DNA from: an uncultured Oscillospiraceae bacterium
Lineage (GTDB): Bacteria; Bacillota; Clostridia; Oscillospirales; Acutalibacteraceae
Length of the DNA: 21,434 nucleotides
Assembly: GCA_905211675.1 (NCBI GenBank)
Contig: CAJMBP010000024.1
Coordinates: 1 to 21,434 of the forward strand
Direction: 5' to 3'
Positions 5,654-13,295 of this stretch are shown in pieces. The translations under genes and the position numbers were made by a program. Positions within the stretch are counted from its first letter, which is position 1, and each line of letters starts with the position of its first letter. The notes under the pieces are model-generated. The model had not been told where the DNA came from and did not search any database. It was given only the letters and a program-made list of their open reading frames with translations.

Positions 5654-8182
5654 CTAAAAACCTCCCTGCTCGGTGCGGTTGATTATGTCGTCTTGAAGCG
5701 AACGCGAAAGGGTTGTAAACAAAGCGCTGTAACCGGCAACACGAACGACAAGCGATTTGTATTTTTCGGGGTGCTTTTGAGCATCACGCAATGTTTCGCG
5801 GCTTACCACATTAAACTGCATGTGCATTCCCTTTTGATCAAAAAATCCTCGTACAAGCGCCACGAAATTTTCAAGGCCGCTCTGACCTGCCAGTGCGCTC
5901 GGGTGGAATTTCATATTAAACAGAGTACCGTTTGATGCAATAAGGTGATCAAGCTTGGCTACCGAGTTTGCCGACGCTGTCGGACCCTTAATATCTCGGC
6001 CTGCGGCGGGGCCTACGCCGTCGGCAATGGGTGTGTAAGCCGCTCTGCCGTCGGGTGTTGCGCCCGTTTGCGCGCCGAGCGGAACATTTGCCGATACCGG
6101 ATAAAGCCCTGCTTGGAAGTTACCACCGCGCGGATTTTTGTATTTTTCGAGCGGTCCGGTGTATGTATAGGCAACCTCGCGCGCAAAAGCGTCGATTTCG
6201 GGTATATCATTGCCGTATTTCGGCAATTCGTTTATCATTTTGAGTATTTCACCGTAATGCTCTTTATCGGAGTCTGACGCTGTATTCTTTGTAACCGTAA
6301 GATATATTGTTTTTATGTCGTCTTCGGTAAGCGTTTTGCCGTTTGACACAAGTTTTTGAGCGACAACCTTTGTAAGCTTTTCTGCCGCAGCCGAATCCAT
6401 ATCAAGACCGAAGTTGTTGTCAAGCGCCGCTTTAAGCTCGCAAAGCTTTAAAACCTTTTTGTCATAAACAAGGGTTTTTATTGCCGTAAGCGCATCGGTA
6501 ACATTAGCGATTCCAAAGCCCTGCGGACCCGTAAAGTTATAGATTGCGCCGCCCTCCTGCAGGCTTTTTCCGCGACCTATGCAATCTTCTATCATGCAAG
6601 ACTGGAAGGGCAAGGGACACTGTCTGGCGTGGGCTATATCAATTGCATTATCGGCATTTACAAGCAGTTTTATAAAATAGTTCATTTGTGCTTTATATGC
6701 GTCATAGAACTTTTCAAATGTAGTAAGTTCATGCAACTCGCCTGTGCGAAGTCCCACCTGAACGCCCTTATCTACACCGTTTGTGAAAACAAGCTCAAGC
6801 GGTCTGCACATATTGAAAAACGCCGCGTCATGCCAACCGTCTGTTTTGGCAGGAACCTGAGGCTCTACGCAACCGATTATGTTATAGTTGCGCGCATCCT
6901 CTAACGGAATGCCCCTGCTCATAAGAGCGGGAATAATAACCTCGTCATTATAGTAGGCAGGCAAGCCTACGCCCGTACGCGTAACCTCTGCCGCACGGAG
7001 TAAAAATTCATGCGGACTGCCGTTCCAAACCCTTACCGAGAACGACGGCATAGGAAGCATTACATGCAATGTCGCGTTGATGCACATAAATGACATATCG
7101 TTTGTAACATCGTTACCGTATTTATCCTGACCGCCTGCAATAAGGTTTTGGAACAGGCTGTAGCCTGCAAAGCCTTCGGCAGAGGCGGCGTCGCGAACCT
7201 TGTTGAGGTCGTTGAGCTTTACCCAAATACAGTCGACAAGCTCCTGAGCAAATTCGCGGGTTATTTTGCCTGCCGCCAAATCTTTTTCAAAATAAGGATT
7301 CATATATTGATCAAAGCGACCGGGTGATATAGAGTGACCGCTTGACTCAACCTGCAAAAGCATTTGAACAAACCAGAATGACTGACAAGCCTCATAAAAG
7401 CTTTCGGCACCGTAACGCGGCACGCGCGCGCAGTTTGCGGCAATCTGCAAAAGCTCTTCACGGCGTTTTGCGTCCTGTTCGGTGGCCGCCGTTTGTTTAG
7501 CCAGCTCGGCGTAACGGTCGGCATAGCCGATAACCGCTTCACAGCTTATGATTACGGCATTTAAAAATGCAGAGCGTGATGCGTAATCCGCATCGGCGAT
7601 ATCTAAATCATCAAGCGCGGCCTGAGCCTCGGCGATGATACCTTTATAACCTTTTTCTAACACCTTACCGTAATCTACCGTAAAATGCCCGATACCGTTA
7701 TAAAAGTAATTGCCTACCGTAAATATGTTATGCTCGATTGCGACAAGTGCCTCGGGTGACATATAGGCTGTAGCAAGCTCGCTTGTGGTTTTTCCTTTCC
7801 AATAAGGGTAAACTTCACGAAGCTTTTGCTTGGTTTCTTCCGATATATAAAACGGGTCTGCCGCTCTTGTTGCTACGGTGTCAAACTCATTTTCAAGCCA
7901 TTCGTAAGAATATTCGGGAAAAACCTGACAGCCGCGCGGTGCCTTAGAGTTACTGCCTACAATCAACTCTTCGGGGCGAATGGTAATAGGCAGATTTTCA
8001 AGTATATGCGCAAAGGCTTTTGCACGGCGCAAAATTATAGGCTGACCCTCGGTAGATTTATAGCTTTCGGTTATAAGTACAGCGCGGTCGGCCTCGATTT
8101 CGGGCATTTTTGCGTAAAGATGGTCAATAAGGCGCTGGATACGCGGTGATTTTTCAATTTTTTTAGAATATGTATATGACAT
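5654..8182 (-). CDS. B12-independent propanediol/glycerol dehydratase (glycyl radical enzyme)
   Basis: An 842-residue glycyl radical enzyme. Thiyl Cys438 lies in IIGCVEPQ with Glu440, and the radical Gly817 in VVRVAGYSALF near the C-terminus. His166, His283, Ser284, Tyr341 and Asp452 occupy the positions known to bind substrate in Clostridium butyricum glycerol dehydratase, with the same Cys-to-Asp spacing of 14. This set identifies a diol dehydratase rather than pyruvate formate-lyase or choline lyase. Expected reaction: 1,2-propanediol to propionaldehyde plus water, without cobalamin. It needs the adjacent activase and is destroyed by oxygen. No N-terminal encapsulation extension is seen; the chain begins directly with the family core. 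ATG 8182-8180 has GGAGG 8 nt upstream. It is the first gene after a consensus promoter. Confidence 0.95.
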   Translation of the reverse strand: MSYTYSKKIEKSPRIQRLIDHLYAKMPEIEADRAVLITESYKSTEGQPIILRRAKAFAHILENLPITIRPEELIVGSNSKAPRGCQVFPEYSYEWLENEFDTVATRAADPFYISEETKQKLREVYPYWKGKTTSELATAYMSPEALVAIEHNIFTVGNYFYNGIGHFTVDYGKVLEKGYKGIIAEAQAALDDLDIADADYASRSAFLNAVIISCEAVIGYADRYAELAKQTAATEQDAKRREELLQIAANCARVPRYGAESFYEACQSFWFVQMLLQVESSGHSISPGRFDQYMNPYFEKDLAAGKITREFAQELVDCIWVKLNDLNKVRDAASAEGFAGYSLFQNLIAGGQDKYGNDVTNDMSFMCINATLHVMLPMPSFSVRVWNGSPHEFLLRAAEVTRTGVGLPAYYNDEVIIPALMSRGIPLEDARNYNIIGCVEPQVPAKTDGWHDAAFFNMCRPLELVFTNGVDKGVQVGLRTGELHELTTFEKFYDAYKAQMNYFIKLLVNADNAIDIAHARQCPLPFQSCMIEDCIGRGKSLQEGGAIYNFTGPQGFGIANVTDALTAIKTLVYDKKVLKLCELKAALDNNFGLDMDSAAAEKLTKVVAQKLVSNGKTLTEDDIKTIYLTVTKNTASDSDKEHYGEILKMINELPKYGNDIPEIDAFAREVAYTYTGPLEKYKNPRGGNFQAGLYPVSANVPLGAQTGATPDGRAAYTPIADGVGPAAGRDIKGPTASANSVAKLDHLIASNGTLFNMKFHPSALAGQSGLENFVALVRGFFDQKGMHMQFNVVSRETLRDAQKHPEKYKSLVVRVAGYSALFTTLSRSLQDDIINRTEQGGF
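5661..5666 (-). promoter_or_regulatory. Ribosome binding site supporting a TTG start
   Basis: Minus-strand GGGAGG, overlapping the last codons of the dehydratase gene, 9 nt before the TTG at 5651. No in-frame ATG or GTG lies close by, so this site decides the activase start. Confidence 0.7.
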
Positions 8183-8212
8183 AAACGATACCTCCGTTTA
8201 CTAGTTGCTTAT

Positions 8213-8241
8213 ATTATACACAGAAACAACACAAAAGTCAA
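8213..8241 (-). promoter_or_regulatory. SigA-like promoter before the dehydratase
   Basis: On the minus strand, TTGACT (8241-8236), a 17-nt spacer and a perfect TATAAT (8218-8213). Predicted transcription start is near 8206, giving a short leader of about 24 nt. Upstream lies a strongly T-rich (minus strand) segment that could act as an UP element. Confidence 0.85.
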
Positions 8242-8254
8242 GACAAAAACCAAC

Positions 8255-8289
8255 AAAAACAAGAAAAATAAAATAAAAACAAGAAAAAA
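8255..8289. repeat. Two A-rich direct repeats with 20-bp period
   Basis: Plus strand AAAAACAAGAAAAA occurs at 8255-8268 and again at 8275-8288, spaced 20 bp, or about two helical turns. They lie 14 bp upstream of the -35 box. They may be an UP element, a curved segment or a regulator site; low complexity makes chance possible. Confidence 0.5.
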
Positions 8290-8344
8290 GTGTCTGGTTT
8301 GTTGGTAAATATACCGTAATTTCTTTGTTTGTATGGGTGTAAAC

Positions 8345-8384
8345 ACAAAAACGGGGCTGTAAAAGCCCATGCTTTTACAGCCCC
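8345..8384 (-). terminator. Rho-independent terminator after the transketolase genes
   Basis: A perfect 14-bp stem (8353-8366 with 8371-8384) with a 4-base loop, followed on the minus strand by a T-rich run (GTTTTTGT). It lies about 20 bases after the transketolase C-subunit stop. It separates the housekeeping run from the microcompartment promoter. The stretch 8183-8404 holds only this, the promoter and the A-rich repeats. Confidence 0.92.
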
Positions 8385-8404
8385 TGTTAAATACTTATTA
8401 TAAA

Positions 8405-9352
8405 TTACTTTTTAAGCGCTATTGCCTGCTTCGCCTTTTCAGCAATGTTTACGGCACGCAGACCGAACTCGTCAAGCAGCTTTACGGCAGGACCCGAATG
8501 ACCGAAAACATCGTTAACACCGAGCTTTACAACCGGTACGGGCACCGTTTCGCAAACAACTTCGCTTACAGCAGAGCCCAAACCGCCTATTACCGAATGT
8601 TCCTCGGCGGTTACAATAGCCCCTGTTTCTTTTGCCGCTTTAATTATTATGTCGCGATCGATAGGCTTAATGGTAGCCATATTGATTATACGCGCATTTA
8701 TCCCCTCGTTTTTAAGCAAATCGTAGGCTTCGAGCGCTTCCTTAACCATAAGACCCGTTGCGATTACTGTAACATCGGCACCTTCACGCAGTTGAACGCC
8801 TTTACCTATTTCAAATTGGTAGCTTTCATCGAACACAATCGGAACCGCAAGTCTGCCGAAACGCATATAAACAGGTCCGTCGCACTCAAACGCGGCGCGC
8901 ACAGCCATTTTTGCTTCGGTTTCGTCGGCGGGATTTATAACCGTCATACCCGGTATTGTGCGCATAAGTGCAATATCTTCGTTGCACTGGTGCGTTGCAC
9001 CGTCTTCACCTACCGAAATGCCGGCGTGAGTTGCACCAATAATAACATTGAGATGCGGATATCCGATTGAATTGCGAACCTGCTCAAAAGCACGGCCTGC
9101 CGCAAACATTGCAAACGAGCTTACAACCACCTTTTTACCGGTTGACGCTATTCCCGCGGCAATGCTCATCATATTCTGTTCGGCAATTCCGCAGTCGTAA
9201 AAACGTTCGGGGTAAGCCTTTTTAAATTTTCCGGTTTGTGTAGCCGCGGCAAGGTCGGCGTCCATTACAATAAAATCATCGCGCTCGGCGCCGAGTTCAA
9301 CCAAGGCTTCGCCGAATCCTACGCGGGTAGCAACTGTTTTAACATCTGACAT
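8405..9352 (-). CDS. tkt: Transketolase, C-terminal subunit
   Basis: 315 residues covering the pyrimidine-binding and C-terminal domains of transketolase. Glu58 (GIAEQN) is the Glu that activates the thiamine pyrophosphate ring, and GEDGATHQ (115-122) carries an active-site His. It pairs with the adjacent N-terminal subunit to form one enzyme that moves two-carbon units in the pentose phosphate pathway. Split transketolases are common in Clostridia and Archaea. ATG at 9352 with AAGGGGG 10 nt upstream, overlapping the previous stop. It ends the housekeeping run, just before a strong terminator. Confidence 0.93.
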   Translation of the reverse strand: MSDVKTVATRVGFGEALVELGAERDDFIVMDADLAAATQTGKFKKAYPERFYDCGIAEQNMMSIAAGIASTGKKVVVSSFAMFAAGRAFEQVRNSIGYPHLNVIIGATHAGISVGEDGATHQCNEDIALMRTIPGMTVINPADETEAKMAVRAAFECDGPVYMRFGRLAVPIVFDESYQFEIGKGVQLREGADVTVIATGLMVKEALEAYDLLKNEGINARIINMATIKPIDRDIIIKAAKETGAIVTAEEHSVIGGLGSAVSEVVCETVPVPVVKLGVNDVFGHSGPAVKLLDEFGLRAVNIAEKAKQAIALKK

Positions 9353-9367
9353 AAATGTGAATCCCCC

Positions 9368-10204
9368 TTAATTTAAAGCGGCAAGCGCTGCGGTGAGCTC
9401 CTGCATAGCAACGGCGTACAGTTCGTCATTAGGTGCGGCGCCGTGCCAATTAACCGCATTTTCCATATAAGATACGCCCTTACCCTTTATCGTTTGTGCG
9501 ATAACGGCAACGGGTTTGTCAACCGTTTTTGCCTCTGCCAAAGCCGCTTCAATTTCGGCGTAATTATGACCGTCAATGTTAATTACATGCCAGCCGAAAG
9601 CCTCAAACTTTTTATCGACCGGCTTTGCGCTGTTGACCTCGTCGATGGTTCCGTCAATTTGAAGATTGTTAAGGTCTATAAATGCCGTAAGATTTGAAAG
9701 CCCCTTATTTGCGGCAAACATTGCGGCCTCCCAAACCTGACCCTCTTCTATTTCGCCGTCACCGAGTATTGCATAAACATTGTAACCGTCGCCGAAATGC
9801 TTTGAAGAAAGTGCCATTCCTACAGCGGCGGATATGCCCTGACCGAGCGAGCCTGTAGACATATCTACACCGGGTATGTGTTTCATATCGGGGTGACCCT
9901 GAAGTCTTGAACCGATTTGACGCAGAGTAATAAGCTCATCGGGTGAAAAATAGCCTCGCTGTGCAAGCACCGAATAAAGCGCCGGAGCTGCGTGACCTTT
10001 TGATAAGACCAATCTGTCACGCTTTGGATTTTTCGGGTCTTTCGGGTCTATGTTCATCTCTTTAAAATAAAGATATGTAAGTATCTCGGCTATAGAAAGC
10101 GAGCCGCCCGGATGACCTGCCTTTGCCGCATGAACACCTTCGATAATTCCGATGCGTACTTTACATGCAATTTGATTTAGTTGTTTTTCAGTAACTGCGT
10201 CCAT
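9368..10204 (-). CDS. tkt: Transketolase, N-terminal subunit
   Basis: 278 residues forming the thiamine-diphosphate-binding domain. HPGGS (31-35), SKGHAAPALY (68-77), GDGEIEEGQVWEAA (148-161) and the following Asn (about 179) give the GDG-N cofactor/Mg motif. It is inactive alone and needs the C-subunit encoded 15 bases downstream. ATG 10204-10202 follows AAAGGAAAA and overlaps the 3' end of the phosphatase gene by 17 nt. Confidence 0.93.
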   Translation of the reverse strand: MDAVTEKQLNQIACKVRIGIIEGVHAAKAGHPGGSLSIAEILTYLYFKEMNIDPKDPKNPKRDRLVLSKGHAAPALYSVLAQRGYFSPDELITLRQIGSRLQGHPDMKHIPGVDMSTGSLGQGISAAVGMALSSKHFGDGYNVYAILGDGEIEEGQVWEAAMFAANKGLSNLTAFIDLNNLQIDGTIDEVNSAKPVDKKFEAFGWHVINIDGHNYAEIEAALAEAKTVDKPVAVIAQTIKGKGVSYMENAVNWHGAAPNDELYAVAMQELTAALAALN

Positions 10205-11036
10205 TTTTTGTTTTCCTTTCGGTAAGATAATCTATAAAATCTGCCACTGCGCCGTTTTGCACACTGCATACCACCCTGTCGGCAACAGCCTTTACCTCTT
10301 TAGGGGAATCTGCAAGTGCGGCGCCGATGTCGGCCGATTTTATCATTTCGATGTCATTATAATAATCGCCTATGGCGTAACAACAACCTTTTTTTATTTT
10401 TAGAATTTCGCAAAGTTTTTTAAGCGCGTTTGCCTTTGAAACATTTTTGGAGACATGCTCAAAGTAGTGGCGAAGCACGCCGTTTATTGTTGCCGACGTG
10501 TCAACAAACTGCGAACTGTGCTCGAAACGCGAAACTATCTGTTTTACGGTTTCGGATTCGGCTTCATTTGCGAAAAGATAAATAACCTTATTCCAATTAT
10601 AATCTAAAGCATGCTCATAATCAAGCGTAATTGAGTCAAGTTTTTCATATTTTTCATGGTCAATGGTTTCCTGACTCTCGTTAAGAACCAAAACCTTTTT
10701 GCCGCTGTGAACCTCTACTCCCACCGTGCCGCAAGCGTCTAACACCGCTTTTACAATGTGACGGTCTTTTTCGGGTATAAACGCTTCAAACAGCGTCCTA
10801 TCGTTTTTGTAATCGTATATCATACTTCCATTGGCGACAACCGATGGCGATATGCAATCGAGTTTATCGGTAACCGCCGATACAGCCCCCACCGTTCTGC
10901 CGGTTGCAAGACTGAAGCGTCCGCCCTCGCTTACAAAGTATTTTATTCTGTCAATATTTCGCTGCGGCATAAGGTCGTTAACCAGTAATGTTCCGTCTAT
11001 ATCGCAGGCAAGTAAGCATCCGTCAAATAAGCCCAT
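10188..11036 (-). CDS. Cof-type HAD-superfamily phosphatase
   Basis: 282 residues with the HAD nucleophile motif CDIDGT (Asp12 and Asp14), a Thr in LATGRTVGAV as motif II, and the late motif AIGDYYNDIEMIKSAD with the Mg-binding acidic residues. The large insert between motif II and the C-terminal motif is the cap of the Cof/YidA (C2B) group, which dephosphorylates sugar phosphates, flavin or other small metabolites. The substrate cannot be read from sequence. Lying just before transketolase, a sugar-phosphate role is plausible. ATG at 11036 with AGAGGA encoded by the end of the preceding gene. Confidence 0.9.
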   Translation of the reverse strand: MGLFDGCLLACDIDGTLLVNDLMPQRNIDRIKYFVSEGGRFSLATGRTVGAVSAVTDKLDCISPSVVANGSMIYDYKNDRTLFEAFIPEKDRHIVKAVLDACGTVGVEVHSGKKVLVLNESQETIDHEKYEKLDSITLDYEHALDYNWNKVIYLFANEAESETVKQIVSRFEHSSQFVDTSATINGVLRHYFEHVSKNVSKANALKKLCEILKIKKGCCYAIGDYYNDIEMIKSADIGAALADSPKEVKAVADRVVCSVQNGAVADFIDYLTERKTKNGRSY

Positions 11037-11037
11037 G

Positions 11038-11943
11038 TTATCCTCTGCAATCCTTTAAAAAATCTATAAAATACTTGGGTAAGTCGCTTGTAAATTCCAT
11101 ATATTCATGCGTTTCGGGGTGAATAAAACCGATTTTGCGCGCGTGTAGGCACTGACCCCCAAGTTTAGTTATAACCTTATGCGGACCATAAACATCATCA
11201 CCCGCAACAGGGTGACCGATATACGCCATGTGCACCCTTATTTGATGTGTTCTGCCCGTTTCAAGCCTTAATTTTACATGTGTAAAGCCATTCATACGCT
11301 CTAAAACGCTGTAATGCGTAACGGCATTTCTGCCGCCTTCAACCACTGCCATTTGCTTGCGCTTTACGGGGTGTCTGCCGATAGGGGCGTCAACCGTGCC
11401 GCTGTCATTCTTTAAATTTCCGTAAACTACCGCCTCGTACTCGCGAGTAAGAGAATGTTCTTTTATTTGTTCGGCCAAAAAGTTGTGCGCGCTGTCATTT
11501 TTTGCAACCACCAACAAGCCGCTTGTGTTTTTGTCTATACGGTGAACAATACCCGGGCGCATAACGCCGTTAATGCCCGAAAGGCTGCCCTTACAATGAT
11601 AAAGAATTGCGTTTACGAGCGTTCCGCTGTAATTGCCCGCCGCAGGGTGAACCACCATATTTTTAGGCTTGTTTACCACCAAAACCGAACTGTCTTCATA
11701 AACAATGTCAAGCGGTATGTTTTCGGGTTCAACTTCATATACCTCCGCGTCAGGCAAAAATATTTCGACACGGTCTTTACATTTTAGCTTTGTGTTTTTT
11801 GTCGCTTTTTTACCGTTTACAAGAATGTTGCCCTGTGCAATAAGAATTGCCGCGCGCGACCTTGTTATTTCGGAATTTTCGGCCACATACATGTCAAGAC
11901 GGCGGCTTTCGCCGTCGTCGGTTATGAGTTCAATTTTTTCCAT
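11038..11943 (-). CDS. rluD: RluA-family pseudouridine synthase (RluD/YlyB type)
   Basis: 301 residues from the ATG at 11943. It has an N-terminal S4 RNA-binding domain (about 14-62), then the catalytic domain with GIVHRIDKNTSGLLVVAK, where Asp137 is the nucleophile, and GRTHQIRVH later. It converts uridines to pseudouridine in 23S rRNA or tRNA. The reading frame is open to 11979, but the longer version would overlap lspA by about 50 nt, while the chosen ATG overlaps by 14. The order lspA then RluA-family gene matches lspA-ylyB in Bacillus. Confidence 0.92.
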   Translation of the reverse strand: MEKIELITDDGESRRLDMYVAENSEITRSRAAILIAQGNILVNGKKATKNTKLKCKDRVEIFLPDAEVYEVEPENIPLDIVYEDSSVLVVNKPKNMVVHPAAGNYSGTLVNAILYHCKGSLSGINGVMRPGIVHRIDKNTSGLLVVAKNDSAHNFLAEQIKEHSLTREYEAVVYGNLKNDSGTVDAPIGRHPVKRKQMAVVEGGRNAVTHYSVLERMNGFTHVKLRLETGRTHQIRVHMAYIGHPVAGDDVYGPHKVITKLGGQCLHARKIGFIHPETHEYMEFTSDLPKYFIDFLKDCRG

Positions 11944-12454
11944 TTTCTTCAATTTGCGGCGCCTGTTGCGGCAACGCACGCTTTTGCTTTTCTTCTTTTA
12001 TAAGACCTATAAAGAAATACAGCATTAAAAGCCCGGCGCCTACAACTATTGCGCAGTCGGCTACATTAAATACGGGGAATGTGGGCCAAAACTCAAAATG
12101 TAAAAAGTCGATTACATTTCCGCCTCTGAAAATTCGGTCGATAAGATTGCCTACGCCGCCGCAAAGAACAAGAATTATCGCCCAAAACATAAGTTTGTTT
12201 TTAACGCCGTATTTAAGCAAAAGCGCTATGCACACAAGCATAATAACTATGGTAACAGACAGCAACAGCCATGTGTAGCCGCCAAGCATACCCCACGCGC
12301 CGCCGTCATTGTGAATGTAGGTTATATCAATAAGTCCCGGCAAAAATTCGTAAGATTTTGCCATTACAAAATTGTTCGAAATATAAACCTTGGTAAATTG
12401 GTCAGCAACCAAGACAAGTATTCCGGTTATAACCGCCAAAATATAAGATACCAA
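11930..12454 (-). CDS. lspA: Lipoprotein signal peptidase (SPase II)
   Basis: 174 residues with four hydrophobic membrane segments. Catalytic aspartates are Asp116 (GGNVIDF) and Asp133 (FNVAD); NLIDR and the NDGGAWG motif are also present. It removes signal peptides from diacylglyceryl-modified prolipoproteins in the membrane. The start is a TTG at 12454-12452 with AGGAG at 12468-12464, 9 nt upstream; no ATG fits. The C-terminal cytosolic tail of about 20 residues is longer than in most relatives and overlaps the next gene. Confidence 0.94.
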   Translation of the reverse strand: MVSYILAVITGILVLVADQFTKVYISNNFVMAKSYEFLPGLIDITYIHNDGGAWGMLGGYTWLLLSVTIVIMLVCIALLLKYGVKNKLMFWAIILVLCGGVGNLIDRIFRGGNVIDFLHFEFWPTFPVFNVADCAIVVGAGLLMLYFFIGLIKEEKQKRALPQQAPQIEENGKN

Positions 12455-12463
12455 AAAGTATCA

Positions 12464-12468
12464 CTCCT
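12464..12468 (-). promoter_or_regulatory. Ribosome binding site for the lspA TTG start
   Basis: Minus-strand AGGAG, 9 nt before TTG 12454, in the short gap after divIVA. It supports the unusual start codon. Confidence 0.65.
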
Positions 12469-12473
12469 AATTT

Positions 12474-13268
12474 TTAAATGTCTTCTTCGTCCTGCTCTGT
12501 TTCGTTGTCGCTGTCGATATCAAACTCTTCGGAATTTATAACAAACCCTGTTTGAGTAGCAGTTCTTTCGGGCGCAGCTTCTTTTTCGGACAGGTCGTTT
12601 ACCTGCGGCAAAGCGCCGCCTGCTTTGACAAACTCTCTTATATCGGGCAGTTTGTCAAACGACATTGAAACAGCCTTTGCAAGCTCCTCGGGGTCGGAGG
12701 GAACCGTGTCGGGCAAGGAGGCAAGTATTTCAAGATGCTCTTTATATTTGTTTGTGATTTCTTCTTTAAAAGCGGCAATCTCAACCTTCATTTTATCGAA
12801 CAAAAGCTTTTGACGCTCAACACAGTCTTGGGTTGCCTTTTCAACCGCCGATTTTTTCTGTTCGGCAACCGAAATTATTTTTTCAATATCATTTTCAAGC
12901 GCTTGCTTTCTTTCACCGGCTTTTTTGTCAAAGGCGGTTGTAAGCTCATGCTCCTGCGCGGTGATTTTTTGAATACTCTGCTCTGCACGGGCGATAATCT
13001 CTGCACTTTTTGTTTTTGCTTCTGCAACTATTTGGTCGGCAAACTTTTGCGCGCTTACCAAAATGTTTTGTATGTTGCCCTGAGAATTTTTGCTTTCTTC
13101 AAGCTCACCCTTAAGCTCGTTTATTTTGTTGTTCATTTCATGCAGAGTCCGTTCAAACTGCTCATAATCGGCTTCAACCTTGTCAAGCAGAACATCAACC
13201 TCTTCCTGTTTGTAACCGCCCATGGACTTTGAAAATCTTACTTTTCTGATTTCGTTTGCACTTAACAT
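12474..13268 (-). CDS. divIVA: DivIVA-family cell pole/septum protein
   Basis: 264 residues. The N-terminal lipid-binding motif (VRFSKSMGGYKQEEVDVLLD, residues 10-29) is typical of DivIVA. A long coiled coil runs from about 30 to 190, followed by a low-complexity acidic tail ending in EQDEEDI. The protein recognises curved membrane at poles and septa and recruits partners. It is longer than Bacillus DivIVA (about 164 residues), as is common in Clostridia. ATG with AAGGAGGG about 9 nt upstream. It lies in the ylm cell-division cluster after ylmH. Confidence 0.92.
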   Translation of the reverse strand: MLSANEIRKVRFSKSMGGYKQEEVDVLLDKVEADYEQFERTLHEMNNKINELKGELEESKNSQGNIQNILVSAQKFADQIVAEAKTKSAEIIARAEQSIQKITAQEHELTTAFDKKAGERKQALENDIEKIISVAEQKKSAVEKATQDCVERQKLLFDKMKVEIAAFKEEITNKYKEHLEILASLPDTVPSDPEELAKAVSMSFDKLPDIREFVKAGGALPQVNDLSEKEAAPERTATQTGFVINSEEFDIDSDNETEQDEEDI

Positions 13269-13295
13269 TTAAGGTGCCCTCCTTATAAAAAATAA

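Noticed and set aside
1..8182. A wholly new microcompartment type.
   Set aside because: Dehydratase, activase, class II aldolase, PduU-type and PduA-type shell proteins, EutP-like GTPase and PduO-C-like protein together fit the known fucose/rhamnose glycyl-radical class; the novelty lies in individual proteins.
8369..9070. Long plus-strand open frame (233 codons) opposite the transketolase C-subunit.
   Set aside because: It is a mirror of a clear, motif-rich minus-strand gene, it begins in the terminator, has no ribosome site and shows no recognisable family.
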